64,000 nt of DNA from Dendrolimus kikuchii (GCA_019925095.2 CM034397.1:890001-954000); one strand, 5' to 3'; counted from the stretch's first letter, positions 19,195 through 29,948 are shown. Numbers and translations: made by a program. The notes: generated by a model from the letters alone, not told the origin.

Positions 19195-19520
19195 AAATTT
19201 GTACACCAATATAAAAAAAGTAATACACTGTATTGTCTTAACTCTAAGGTACAGTACAATAGGCGGCCTTATTGCTTAAACCCTCTAGCTCACTATTAGC
19301 ACATATGTGTCCGCGATGAGAGTGCAGATCGCGTTTGTGCACGTGATCGTTAATCGTGTTGTTGTCTCACTCTGTTGTATAGGAGTTGTATGATTTGTAT
19401 GAAATGGGTATATTTTCTTGGTATATTACGAGATAGTGATAGTGTTAGTCTTGCGGCTTTTTGGTATATCGATAGTTGTCTTAAGGGTTAAAGCAATCTC
19501 TTCCCGGCAACCTTTGGATG
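19195..19520 (-). repeat. LINE 3' tail M, interrupted by a TTAA element
   Basis: In sense orientation it reads CATCCAAAGGTTGCCGGGAAG, GATTGC, then after the insertion AAGCAATAAGGCCGCCTATTG, and ends near TTGGTGTACAAAT. The insertion at 19280-19487 splits the motif that is intact at 43885-43910. Confidence 0.6.
19280..19487. mobile_element. piggyBac-like MITE, 208 bp, in a TTAA site
   Basis: TTAA flanks both ends (19276-19279 and 19488-19491). The ends read ACCCTCTAGCTCACTAT and, inverted, CCCTTAAGACAACTAT, i.e. CCCT-type termini. Removing the element and one TTAA restores GAGATTGCTTTAAGCAATAAGG, close to the intact family M sequence. No transposase is encoded. Confidence 0.65.
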
Positions 19521-19599
19521 GATAAGAACTTATTAAAACTTATTTCTTGGCGTTCAATATAATAACATACTATAAATTATAATAATAATATATTGAATA

Positions 19600-20095
19600 G
19601 GTAGAGTTATAAAAAAAACTGCGTTTAAAACAAGCGACTTCAAAAACTAAAAAGTATAAAATAACTTATTTCTAAAGCTAAGCTTATCCATGCAGGAACG
19701 GAGAAAGAATACAATTTTCCTGCGGCCGGGCGGCCTGTCGTAAGAGGCGACAAAATAACCCACAGCCAGGTGGTAGGGCATTTGCCCGACTGGATGGCTA
19801 CCATCCCTGGTCTAGAGTATGCCGCCATAACAAACTTGAGTTGTGTTCCGGCATTGGTGCCCAGGTTTCAGTCTCCCTTAAGAGAGCAGCAGCGCATTTG
19901 TAGCACCTTTGGTGTTGCAAATGTCTATAGGCGATGGTAACCGCTTTCCATCAAGTGGGCCGTCTGTCTGTCTGCTGAGCTCCTGCAATAAAAAAAAATA
20001 AAAAAAAAAATCTTATTTTTAATATATATTATCTAAAACATCTCGGTGCTTAGAAATTAATACAAAATATAGTAATTTTTATGTTTTACTTCGCA
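19600..20095. mobile_element. Family L element, copy 2, interrupted by retroposon A
   Basis: CTTCAAAAACTAAAAAGTATAA and ACTTATTTCTAAAGCTA precede, and TTTTTAATATATATTATCT follows, the retroposon at 19686-20010, matching bases 25-110 of the window. The right end departs into a separate hairpin (ATCTAAAACATCT...GGTGC near 20031 against GCACCG...AGATGTTTTAGAT ending 20115). Confidence 0.5.
19686..20010 (+). mobile_element. Retroposon A, copy 5
   Basis: Full-length, ATCCATGCAGG to an A-rich tail, inserted into family L. Confidence 0.8.
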
Positions 20096-20115
20096 CCGAA
20101 TTCAAGATGTTTTAG

Positions 20116-20427
20116 ATTTTTTTTATTGCAGGAGTTCAGCAGACAGGCAGACGGCCCACTTGATGAAAAGCGGTTACCATCGCCTATGGACATTTGCAAC
20201 ACCAAAGGTGCTACAAATGCGCTGCTGCTCTCTTAAGGGAGACTGGAACTTGGTCACTAATGTCGGAACACAACACTAAGTTGTTATGGCGGCATACTTT
20301 AGACCGGGGGTGGTAGCCATGCAGTCGGGCAAATGCGCTATCACCTGGCTGTGGGTTGTTAAGTCGCCTCTTACGACAGGCCGCCCCAACGCAGGAAATT
20401 GTATTCTTTCTCCGTTCCTGCACGGAT
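20116..20427 (-). mobile_element. Retroposon A, copy 6
   Basis: Full-length copy facing copy 5, about 105 bp away. The pair could form a long double-stranded hairpin if transcribed together. Confidence 0.8.
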
Positions 20428-20515
20428 AATATACGATAGTATACGAATATACTATAAATTATAGTAATAATATAATGGATAGATAGGGCTTTAAAAATAT
20501 TTACATACATATACA

Positions 20516-20739
20516 TCTTATACTAATATTTAAAGCTGAAGAGTTTGTTTGTTTGTTTGCTTGAACGCTCTAATCTCAGGAACTACTGGTCTGATTTGAA
20601 AAATTCTTTCAGTGTTAGATAGCCCATTTATCGAGGAAGGCTATAGGCTACATATCATCACGCTAAGACCAATAGGAGCGGAGCACCAATGAAGAATGTT
20701 TCAAAATCGGGGGATTTTGAAAACAAATTCCACAGCTAG
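20516..20739 (+). mobile_element. Non-autonomous Helitron family A (hairpin deleted)
   Basis: It begins TCTTATACTAATATTTAAAG after host A and ends CACAGCTAG. The GC-rich subterminal hairpin seen at 28165-28182 is missing. It is followed without spacer by another Helitron. Confidence 0.75.
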
Positions 20740-20948
20740 TCTTAATATATATAAATCTCGTGTCACAATGTTTGTCCTCAATGGACTCCTAAACTACTTG
20801 ACCGATTTTAATCAAATTTGCACACCGTGTGCAGTTTGATCCGACTTGAAAGATAGGATAGCTAACATTTGGACCCGGTAGGTGGCGCTGGAATCGGGTT
20901 CTAAATTTTATTAGTTCAGGGCAGAACAACGTCTGCCGGGACAGCTAG
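20740..20948 (+). mobile_element. Non-autonomous Helitron family D
   Basis: It starts TCTTAATATATATAAATCTC and ends GGGACAGCTAG, with a perfect 6-bp stem GGCAGA/TCTGCC just before. Its first T directly follows the CTAG of the previous element. Confidence 0.8.
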
Positions 20949-21076
20949 TGTATTATATATTTGTATACAACAAATAATACGCACATTATACTGAATATAT
21001 GTAGAAATATCTATAAGAGCTAAGATACAAGTTTAGTATTATGGATGGTCGAATTATGACCACGGGCCACCACTAG
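20949..21076 (+). mobile_element. Helitron 3' end, family I-like, partial
   Basis: The end has hairpin GGTCGAATTATGACC at 21047-21061 followed by GGGCCACCACTAG at 21064-21076. No TC start was found; this may be the third member of a head-to-tail run. Confidence 0.5.
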
Positions 21077-21080
21077 TAAT

Positions 21081-21403
21081 TACATACATACATACATAAC
21101 TTCACGCCAGTTCCCTTGCGGGGTAGGCACGAACAACAAAGTGCCATTTAGGCTTATTCTTACACACCTCACTTGCCTCTTTGACATTCATAACTCTTGT
21201 CATGCAAGTTCGTCTGTTCTTAAGGCTCCTGACATTACCTTCTGCTAGTACACGATCAATTTGATCATGGAAGGTGTGTGGTGGCCTTCCACGACTTCTG
21301 CATCCATCCACTTTTGCATTGTATATCTGTTTAGTCATTCTTTCCACATGCCCGAACTACCGGAGCATTCCTTTCCTTACCTTACCTTCACCCCGACAGT
21401 CTC
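21081..21403 (-). mobile_element. RTE-type LINE 3' end (family B), copy 2
   Basis: The TATG repeats at 21081-21099 mark the 3' tail. The coding part ends ARELA as in the other copies and is truncated upstream within VGVKVRKGM. Confidence 0.8.
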
Positions 21404-21882
21404 TTGAAAAGTATGGTTTGCAAAAAACTTATTTGCATATCAATAATAATAGTCTTACGTCAAATTTAAATAAAAAGGTTAAATTAATAGTAAATGGTCT
21501 TAATATAATATTTAATTATTTAAAGTCATAATACGTCACAATATGGCGCAAAGTCAATCCTATTCTCATTTGAATCGCATAGTACAATACGCTTTAAATA
21601 ATGTAATTACTGCATCTGTGCAACCAGCGAATGTGCTAGCTAGCATGTTTGTCCTGACTGACAATGTTCTACGCTCTCTCTCGAAATCAGTATCGTCTAT
21701 AAGGTTGTCGCTAGTTAAATAAATCAATCAAAAAACATTTATTGATTAAAACATAATTTACAATTTTTGAAACTCATTGGTCCCCAAACTATATCGACTT
21801 GTATCTTGGGGACCTCCTTCCTAATTGGTACAATTCTGATTGTGAAATTATTGATTACAGTTACATTCGTTTTTTAAATTAT
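21404..21882. other. AT-rich; possible LINE tail at 21716-21850
   Basis: GGTCCCCAAACT with AATCAATAAATGTTTTTTGATTG on the minus strand has the look of a LINE 3' end. Otherwise nothing. Confidence 0.3.
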
Positions 21883-21931
21883 GCATGCGTGCGTGCGTGT
21901 GCGTGTGTGCGCGTGCGTGCGTGCGTGTGCG
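21883..21931 (+). repeat. TGCG/TG microsatellite
   Basis: Alternating GCGT and GTGT units over about 49 bp; a run of alternating purine and pyrimidine that could adopt Z-DNA. Confidence 0.8.
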
Positions 21932-22146
21932 ACTTGTGAGATTGCGAAATCATATACAGAGTTAAAAGCCAATTATTTAATTTTCACTTACACTCTTGGT
22001 ATGTAAAATCATAAATTCCTAAAATTTTATGCCTAAGGTATTTAAATTGGTTCACTCTTTTAACCGGTACAGCATTGGGCGTTAGCGGAGGAACAAAACC
22101 AGGACACTTGGAACACTTGGAGTACTAAAGTCCTCTATATAATATA

Positions 22147-22347
22147 CTAGCGGCCCGGCGCGGTTTCACCGGCGCTCTGTCCCGCTCCCGTGGTATATAG
22201 CGTCATGTTATATAGCCTATGACACTCCCTGTTAATGTAGCTTTCTAACAGTAAAATAATTTTTAAATTCGGTTTAGTAGATCCAGAGATTACCTCCTAC
22301 AACGTCACAAACTCACAAACTTTACCTCTTTATAATATTAGAATAGA
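22147..22347 (-). mobile_element. Non-autonomous Helitron family B
   Basis: In sense orientation it is TCTATTCTAATATTATAAAG, AGGTAAAGTTTGTGAGTTTG, to CGGTGAAACCGCGCC and CTAG. CGGT/ACCG forms the subterminal hairpin. Confidence 0.75.
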
Positions 22348-22724
22348 TTTATAATATATTCTATCTATTATATCTTGTATACAACATTGAACAATAAAGA
22401 TCCTAAAGTGTATTTCGGCGTTGCAAACTATTTTCCTACTTCGTTACAAATAGAGTGCCTCTTAAATTCTCAATTTCCTTCCTCCACAAGGGGCCTTTAC
22501 TGTTCGCGCACAGGATATTGCCACTAACTTTCAATATAGCCTGTATATCCATTTGTGTCTGCCTATTTCTGAGAGGTTGATTGAATTTACAGACTTACAT
22601 TTAGGCTACTTGTATTCAAAGAAATATTTTTTAAAGCTAAATACACGTGGGGGTTTTGTGGTTTGTTGCTTGATTGGCTCTCTCTCGTTAGTTGCAAATT
22701 AAACAAAAACTTCTTAATAACACT
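22348..22724. other. No feature recognised
   Basis: AT-rich sequence with no convincing frame. Confidence 0.35.
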
Positions 22725-22970
22725 GTAGCAGGGAAAGCTAGAGGCTATATGATACTTCAGATGGCAGAAAGTAGTATTCACTGTCGAGTGCTGATGTGAA
22801 CTGAACTCATTTATTTTGGAAACGGTAACCTTAACCTAAGTAACAAATATTAACAAGTCGTACTGCTAGTACAATGTATAGCACAGTGTGTGAGCGGGAC
22901 GGATGATGTGCGAGCGAGATAGAGCCACTATTAATATATGCGCTCCCGCGCTTCGCTAGTCAGTCTGGCA
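22725..22970 (+). repeat. LTR-like repeat K, copy 2
   Basis: Homologous to 5120-5458 in the opposite orientation (TGTAGCAGGGAAAG, ATGATACTTCAGATGGCAGA, GGAAACGGTAACCT, TGTGTGAGCGG). Interrupted at 22970, where the Jockey fragment begins. Confidence 0.4.
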
Positions 22971-24137
22971 CAACGGGCTGATATACAAGCTGTATCAGCT
23001 CGGTGTGCCGGACCGACTCGTACTCATTCTACGGGACTTCCTCAAAGAGCGTAGATTCAGATTCCGGGTGGAGGGCACTCGCTCCTCCTCTCATACCATC
23101 TCAGCGGGAGTCCCTCAGGGCTCCGCGCTCTCCCCCTTAGTTTTCTCGCTGTACACCAGCGACATGCCACGGCACCCCCATACCCAGCTAGCCCTATATG
23201 CGGATGACACCGCCATATTCAGTAGCGACCCCAGCAGATACATAATCTGCAGTCACCTCAACGCCGCCGTCAAGGAACTAGGCGACTGGTTCCGTAGATG
23301 GAGGATTGAAGTGAATCCCGAGAAGAGTGCAGCCATCATGTTCACTCGTGGCACTCTCTCACCCAATACTCGCCCCACCAACCAACTTATGCCCATCAAG
23401 CTATTCGACCGAGTTATCCCATGGGTTAACGAAGTCTTGGTGTAACCTTTGAGGCTTGTAGTTCCACAAGCACACCAGAGCGATCGGGAACAGAGCATAC
23501 TGGATCCTGGGCCGACTCTATCCGTTGATATGCAAGAAGAGTAAGATGAGCCTTAGAAATAAGATGACTCTATACAACCTATAGCGCAGATTCTTTGACC
23601 GTGCCCCCCATCACCCGAACCCTCTGGTGACGGAAACGGTCAACTACAAACCCACACCGAACGCTCCCACGAGAAATCGTCGACCTCGCAATGTACTCAT
23701 TGACGAGCCCGATGAAATCACCCGTCTCCTCGCGATCATGAACCCCCCGAGGCTCAGAACATCAGCCTGGCATAACAGACGCAGACAAAACAGACGCCGG
23801 AGAGCCCCCGGCTCGGATCCTCTTACACAAAGGTAAGACCCACCAATCACACTCACTCACTACAGACACAAGTAGCCATACAAGATTAGCTTAGGCGTGT
23901 TGCTGGAGAGTTTCTTCCGCCGCTTCTTCTCCTCCAGCTATAACACGTTGCGAAGCGGTAGTAATGATAGACTAGGATCGGCTCCGCCGGCGGAGTCGAT
24001 AATTAGTCCCCAAATAATCACTTCAGCCTGTTGGCTTAGCTCATTCAGCCTTTTACGGCTAAATCTCAATATAGAGTCACAGTTTGTGCGTAAATCGGTT
24101 AAGCATTTTCCCTCGCCTCAAAAAAAAAAAAAAAACA
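22971..24137 (+). mobile_element. Jockey-clade LINE, 5'-truncated, frameshifted
   Basis: The frame opens at VWHNGLIYKLYQLGVPDRL, inside the reverse transcriptase. It contains SAGVPQGSALSPLVFSLYTS and the catalytic LALYADDTAI (YADD box), then WRIEVNPEKSAAIMF. After 23445 the frame is broken, but LGRLYPLICKKS, RFFDRAPHHPNPLVTETV and a C-terminal arginine-rich segment can be followed in other frames to about 23836. A 3' untranslated end with TTCTTCCGCCGCTTCTTCTC and an A run at 24120-24135 completes it. Inactive. Confidence 0.85.
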
Positions 24138-25146
24138 CCTTATGAGAAGTTGTTTCCACTGGGAGACACGCTCGCACCGACATTTTATGCGCTCAATATT
24201 CGATTTTATATTCGGAGCGAGTTGAAAGGATCTATAAGTAGAAACTGAACCTAGACTGAGTGCTAGAAGGCTGACAACTTTACATATCGCGAGACGTGTC
24301 GTTGATTTTAGTCATTAGGCTCAGATTGTTACTCTTCAGCATAAGCCTGGTGTTTTATTTGTAAAGTGGCATCACTAATTGTGCGCAGCTCGTCACATAT
24401 ATAATAAATATATTTTGTTCTACGCTGATGGTGTGGGCGATACCCTGGTCCTTGTAAAGAAAGAAAAACTTAATTTAAAAAAATAGCAACGTAATTACAT
24501 ACCTTACATTATTATACACAGAGCATATTTTGAGAATTTGTACGCCGCATTTTCAGTAAACAAGGTTTGAACTCAGCACGACCCAATTTTGTTAAATAAT
24601 AATAATAATTAATAAAACTAATTCTACTTATATTATAATGTTTAACAAGTAAAACAAATAAATAAAATTTAATAAAACCAACAATAAAATACTTGGTTAC
24701 TTCAAGATTAAAATAAATACTCATGTAACAACTTGTATCGAATCATCTATTCGAATACAATTCGATACAGTGCTTGCCGAGTATTAACTACATTCGGTGT
24801 GCCACGTCACTGACATGAGGCAACTAATGACATTTTACTTCATAACCTACAAATAAAATAATATTGTTATGTTGGTGTTGCCCACACTAATATCTTACGG
24901 TGCAATGAAGTATGAAATCTTTAAATTATTCTTCGTAATATTCTGTTTAACAGATAAATAAAAGAAATATATATATTAAATACTGTATTATCTATTTCCA
25001 CTTATAATAATTAATGTTCAGGTCTCCCCCTTGCCGGCTGTTATTTCACAAGGGAATCGCATGTACGCTTGCTTGAGTTTCAATTCATATACAGCTTTAG
25101 GTAAACATAATACTACGACGATAATAGCCTCTTTGAACTAGTGTCT
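24138..25146. other. No feature recognised
   Basis: About 1 kb of AT-rich DNA with no family match visible and no long frame. Confidence 0.35.
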
Positions 25147-25442
25147 TTTTTTATTTATTTTTTACTGCAGGAGTTCGCAGGAAAGCGGCTACCATCGCCT
25201 ATGAACATTAGCAACAGCGAAGTTGCTACAAATGCGCTGCTGCTCTCTTAAGGGAGACTGGAACCTGGTCATTAATGCCGGAACACAACACAAGGTTGTC
25301 ATGGCGGCATAGTCTAGACCAGAGATGGTAGTTATCCAGTCGGACAAATGTCCTACCACCTGGCTGTGGGTTGTTAAGTCGCCTCTTACGACAGGCCGCC
25401 CGGTCGCAGGAAATTGTATTCTTTCTCCGTCCCTGCACGGAT
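25147..25442 (-). mobile_element. Retroposon A, copy 7, small internal deletion
   Basis: The CAGACAGGCAGACGGCCC segment near the tail is missing; otherwise complete from head to poly(A). Confidence 0.8.
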
Positions 25443-25533
25443 AGTGGATAGTGTCTAAGCGTTGGCTCACCTAGTACACTAGGGCGTAGAGTACCCGGCT
25501 TCGAAATATGGCAGGGTAAATAATGTAAACGAA

Positions 25534-26011
25534 TTTTTCAACACACTTGCTCATAAAGTGGCTCTATGGTCACCGCAATTAGGCACAGAATGACACCCAT
25601 AATCAAACTGTGAATAAAAAACATTATAACTCACTAGTGAGTTATAGTTTTTTTTTAAATTTCATTGGTTGAGTTGCTTTGTTCTTAAAAAAATTTTATT
25701 CAAAAAGAAAGATCGTGTTCTATAGAACAAATAAATTAATGTTCCTATTGCTTGCTCATTTCATGCAACTTCTTATTTAAATAGATAATTTTAATTCGTA
25801 CGTGTTTAATAAATAAAACTTTCACTCATATATAACTTTTTTATCTACTAAATAAAATGAGTTTTTGTTGTTATTTTCTTCACAAGTGTGTTGAAAAACG
25901 TCGTATGATACACGTGTGTATTGATGATTACCGTCCTCGGCTCTCTTGAGACCCTCGCCTACGGCTCGAGTCTCAATGGCGCCTCGGCGGTAATCACCAA
26001 TGTTACACACT
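25534..26011. repeat. Foldback region with nested inverted repeats
   Basis: TTTTTCAACACACTTG at 25534-25549 is perfectly inverted at 25883-25898. A palindrome TATAACTCACTAGTGAGTTATA lies near 25625. GTGTGTATTGATGATTACCG at about 25913 is inverted at 25989-26011. Likely a foldback or TIR transposon remnant, unclassified. Confidence 0.5.
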
Positions 26012-26456
26012 AGTACCATAATGTACTATTCCTTAATTTATTCAAGTCTGAGACCATCTCGTAGTTGTTACTAGTACCCATATTACTATACTCACTTGCT
26101 TTATTTGGGAATATAACTCAGATATGTATGTTAGACTAGCGATTTATTAAAAAAAAAACTCTGCGAATAATACTGTTTGTATATTACTCTACTAAGTCAA
26201 GGAAATGCTTTAGTATTTTACCTACTCACTAAATTTTCCATTTATGTACAATCGCGGTATGAAAATGTTCCTCACCGTAAAGTCGTCTTTGGCTTACACG
26301 AGAACAAGAAACAATACTGCCAACATTTTAATAAATGTTACGTTTATAAAATATAGAAACGTGTCAAATGAATATTGCAATGTTGACAATGACAGACGCT
26401 GAGATTAAGAATAAGAAACAAAGAGGATATAATCACTACGCTTAACATAAATATAA
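26012..26456. other. No feature recognised
   Basis: AT-rich; no repeat shared with the rest of the window. Confidence 0.35.
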
Positions 26457-26628
26457 AAAATAAAACTACGTTTTAACGGTTTTAAGCGTGGTAATTTATT
26501 TGATTTTATTCCGAAATTTCGGCCTATTTTCAGTAGCCGTGATCACGTAAGGCAAAGATGCCAATTGTCAACGAATATTGTTAAAGTTTTATTTAGCCTA
26601 CCGCCAACTGGGTTCATTTTAATTATTT
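26457..26628 (+). repeat. Unclassified repeat J, copy 1
   Basis: AAAACTACGTTTTAACGGTTTTAAGC, a CGAAATTTCGGCC block and CAGTAGCCGTGATCACG recur at 27846-27945 (inverted) and 53047-53135. Retroposon E was inserted at its right side. Confidence 0.45.
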
Positions 26629-26641
26629 AGTTTTAATTTTA

Positions 26642-26963
26642 GGAGTTTTTGGCGGGAACTGAAAGGAGACGTTGTGCTGTGCAGTTTTATTTTCTAAAAA
26701 TGTGTAAAACCTCTCTAAAATGAACAATAGTTGTAGGATATTGATAGTTTTTGAGTAGTAATTATGTGTTTTGTGCGAAATGTGAACTGTATAGTCAAAT
26801 GTGGCCTTTTGAGTTGTCACAAGAACTCCGTTGAATGGCACTAGCTGATTACCTACAGTTCAGCTGTGCTACACATAGGCTTAAGAAAATGTAGAAACTA
26901 TATTGTAAACTAAGATCTGGCTTAAAGGCCTAGCTGCCAAGCCATAAACTTAAATAAAATAAA
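26642..26963 (+). mobile_element. Retroposon E, copy 2
   Basis: Starts GAGTTTTTGGCGGGAACTG, ends AAACTTAAATAAAATAAA. The 13-bp duplication AGTTTTAATTTTA lies at 26629-26641 and 26964-26976. Confidence 0.8.
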
Positions 26964-27036
26964 AGTTTTAATTTTATTTATGGTTATTATTTACTCTATG
27001 GTAGCCTAATCTAATTTACCACCACTTCGCAACATG

Positions 27037-27352
27037 TTTTTTTATTTTATTGCAGGAATTCAGCAGACAGGCAGACGGTCCACTTGATGGAAAGCGGTTA
27101 CTATCGCCTATGGACATTTACAACACCAAAGGTTCTACAAATACGCTGCTGCACTCTTAAAGGTGACTGGAACCTGGTCACTAATGTCGGAACACAACAC
27201 TAAGTTGTTATGGCGGCATACTCTAGACCAGGGGTGGTCGCCATCCAGTCGAACAAATACCCTACCACCTGGCTGTGGGTTGTTAAGTCGCCTCTTACGA
27301 CAAGGCCGCCCCAACGCAGGAAATTGTATTCTTTCTCCGTTGATGCACGGAT
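27037..27352 (-). mobile_element. Retroposon A, copy 8
   Basis: Full-length, with poly(T) at 27037-27050 and its head at 27352. Confidence 0.8.
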
Positions 27353-27433
27353 AAAATGTTGTGGCTTGAAGAGAAGAAGCGGCGCAAGAAACTCTTCAGC
27401 AAACATGCCTAGCTCTAATAATTTTATATAATA

Positions 27434-27763
27434 CTAGCGGCCCCAGCAGACGTTGTCCTGCTCTGAAAAAAATAAATATCTAGGACCCGATCCCAGCGCC
27501 ACCTACCGGTTCCAATTGTGGATTTATACCATCCGGGGACCCACTCAAACACACAAAAACAAAATCGATCCAGGTGATTAGGAGAATTCTAGAACCCGAT
27601 CTCAGCGCCACCTACCGGCTCCAACAGGATAAAAAGTATCCTATGTCCGTCTCCTGGTTCTATGCTACCTTCCCACCAATGTTCAGCCAAATCGGTACAG
27701 CCGTTCTTGAGTTATAAATAGTGTAACTAACACGACTTTCTTTTATATATTTATATATATAGA
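27434..27763 (-). mobile_element. Non-autonomous Helitron family C
   Basis: In sense orientation it is TCTATATATATAAATATATA, GAAAGTCGTGTTAGTTACAC, two GGTAGGTGGCGCTG modules, and an end with the GCAGGACAACGTCTGC hairpin and CTAG at 27434-27437. Confidence 0.8.
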
Positions 27764-27845
27764 TTAAAATGGGTGGGAGGTAAAATAAATCTTTTTATTT
27801 TAATAACATTTAATTTAACAATACTGATTGACACTTGACATCTTT

Positions 27846-27945
27846 ATCTTCCGTGATCACGGCTACTGAAAAGTGGCCGAAACGCGGGATCACAAAAAAT
27901 CAAATCAATTACCGCGCTTAAAACCGTTAAAACGTAGTTTTATCT
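27846..27945 (-). repeat. Unclassified repeat J, copy 2
   Basis: Inverse of the 26457 copy: CCGTGATCACGGCTACTG, GGCCGAAACGCGGGA, AACCGTTAAAACGTAGTTTTA. Confidence 0.45.
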
Positions 27946-27954
27946 TATCTTATA

Positions 27955-28190
27955 TCTTATACTAATATATAAAGCTGAAGAGTTTGTTTGTTTGAACGCG
28001 CTAATCTCAGGAAACACTGGTCCGATTTGAAAAATTCTTTCAGTATTAGATAGCCCATTTATCGAAGAAGGTTATAGGGTATATATCATGACGCTATGAC
28101 CAATAGAAGCGGAGTACCAATGAAGAATGTTTAAAAATCGGGAGGTTTTGAAAACAAATTCCACGCGGACGACTTCGCGGGCACAGCTAG
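27955..28190 (+). mobile_element. Non-autonomous Helitron family A, intact ends
   Basis: Starts TCTTATACTAATATATAAAG after host A (27954), ends GGGCACAGCTAG before host T (28191). The subterminal CGCG...CGCG hairpin is present. This is the reference copy for the family. Confidence 0.88.
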
Positions 28191-28553
28191 TTAAATATAA
28201 TCTCAATAACTAAAAATATAAGTAACTTTATAAATAAAATTAATATTGAAATATTACAAGATTAGTCCCAAACTATTATCAGGAGGATTTGTAGTACCTA
28301 ATTAATTTTCTTAATTAAGCCATTCTTGCCTACGTGTAGGACAAATGATACAATCTGCCGTATCAGCGGACGTAGAGGGTGAAATAGACGAATGGCCTCG
28401 ACACGACCCAACTGGACATTAGCACCGCAGTGCGTTGTGAACGATAGAGGGCGGGCAGTGACTAATGACGTAAGATTGTTAAAAGAATTGCTTTTACTAG
28501 CAATGTAGCTACAATTATTTCTCTGATAAGTCTAGAAATTAAAAAAATATTTG
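28191..28553. other. No feature recognised
   Basis: No open frame or shared repeat. Confidence 0.35.
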
Positions 28554-28998
28554 GTGCAGGAACGGAGAAAGAATACAATTTCCTGCGTTGGGGCGGTCTG
28601 TCGTAAGAGGCGACAAAACAACCCACAGCCAGGTGGTAAGGTATTTGTCTGTCTGGATGGCTATCACCCCTGGTCTATTTTATTATTTTTTTTTTAATAA
28701 TCGGCAGACAAACACACACAATGTATATCCCCAAATTAAGCAAGTTATGCTTGTGTTATGGGTAATATTACAACGGACTACTCTGGGGCCGATCCCAGAC
28801 ATCCAGACCATAGTAAATAACGGAGAAAATACGTTTCCGAAATTTACTATACCAAGAATCGAACCCGGAGCCTCTGCGTTGCAGTGAGGTAGGCCGGCAA
28901 AGGCTTAGCCCGCTCAACCACAGAGGCCGTCAGCAGGCTATAGTATATCGACATAATAATTTTGAGTTGAGTTCCGGAAATATTGACTAGGTAACTGA
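28554..28998 (+). mobile_element. Retroposon A, copy 9, interrupted by SINE D
   Basis: The head part runs to CACCCCTGGTCTA (28677) and resumes after the SINE with ATAGTATATCGACATAATAATTTTGAGTTG. The 3' part is degenerate. Confidence 0.7.
28678..28935 (-). mobile_element. SINE D, copy 2, nested in retroposon A
   Basis: Full tRNA-like head at the right end (inverse of GGCCTCTGTGGTTGAGCGGG) and a T-rich tail at the left. Confidence 0.8.
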
Positions 28999-29049
28999 AA
29001 AATCAAATAATTTATCTGCTCATAAACATAGTAAATAAAAAAATGACAC

Positions 29050-29362
29050 ATCCGTGCAGGAACGGAGAAAGAATACAATTTCCTGCGTTGGGGCGGCCTG
29101 TCGTAAGAGGCGACTTAACAACCCACAGCCAGGTGGTAGGGCATTTATCCGACTGGATGGCTAACACCCCTGGTCTAAGGTATGTCGCCATAACAACCTT
29201 GAGTTGTGTTCCGGCATTAGTGACCAGGTTCCAGTCTCCCTTAAGAGAGCAGCAGCGCATTTGTAGCAACTTTGATGTTGCAAATGTCCATAGGCGATGG
29301 TAACCGCTTTCTGTCGGGTGGGCCGTTTGCCTGTCTGCCGATCTCCTGCAATAAAAAAAAAA
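29050..29362 (+). mobile_element. Retroposon A, copy 10
   Basis: Full-length, ATCCGTGCAGG to an A run at 29350-29362. Confidence 0.8.
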
Positions 29363-29388
29363 CATATGGTTTTCAGTTAATCTATTTA

Positions 29389-29480
29389 TCCCTGCCAAAG
29401 TTGCTTGGAAGAGATCGCTTTTTAGCAATAAGGCTGCCCGTTGATTAATTTCTGTATTTTTCTCTTTCTGCTTGTCTATG
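29389..29480 (+). repeat. LINE 3' tail M, partial
   Basis: AAGTTGCTTGGAAGAGATCGCTT and AGCAATAAGGCTGCCCGTTG match the other M copies. Confidence 0.45.
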
Positions 29481-29581
29481 ATTTGATATGTAATCAAGAG
29501 TTACCTACCAGTATGTTACTTTATGTTTCACATGATTTTGCTCTTTCAGGCATGCAAATAGTATCTAATTAAATTAAATAA

Positions 29582-29784
29582 TCTATACTTACTAATATTA
29601 TAGAGGTAAAGTTTGTGAGTTTGTGAAGTTGTAGGGGGTAATCTCTGGATCTACTAAACCGATTTTAAAAATTCTTTTACTGTTAGAAAGCTACGTTAAC
29701 AGGGAGTGTCATAGGCTATATAATATGACGCTATATACCACGGGAGCGGGACAGAGCGCCGGTGAAACCGCGCCGGGCCACTAA
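29582..29784 (+). mobile_element. Non-autonomous Helitron family B
   Basis: Starts TCTATACTTACTAATATTAT; ends CGCGCCGGGCCACTAA, where the terminal CTAG has become CTAA. The CGGTGAAACCG hairpin is intact. Confidence 0.75.
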
Positions 29785-29948
29785 TAAATAATAAAAATAA
29801 TTCCCCAAAAATCAATATAGTCATATACATACATACCTTTATCTCTGATGTAATCACAGTCGTAATAAAAAAAACAATTTTTAAATTAAAAAAATTACTT
29901 TCACATTTTGTCGATTGAGTTTTTTCAACATCAAAAATATTTGAGTTT

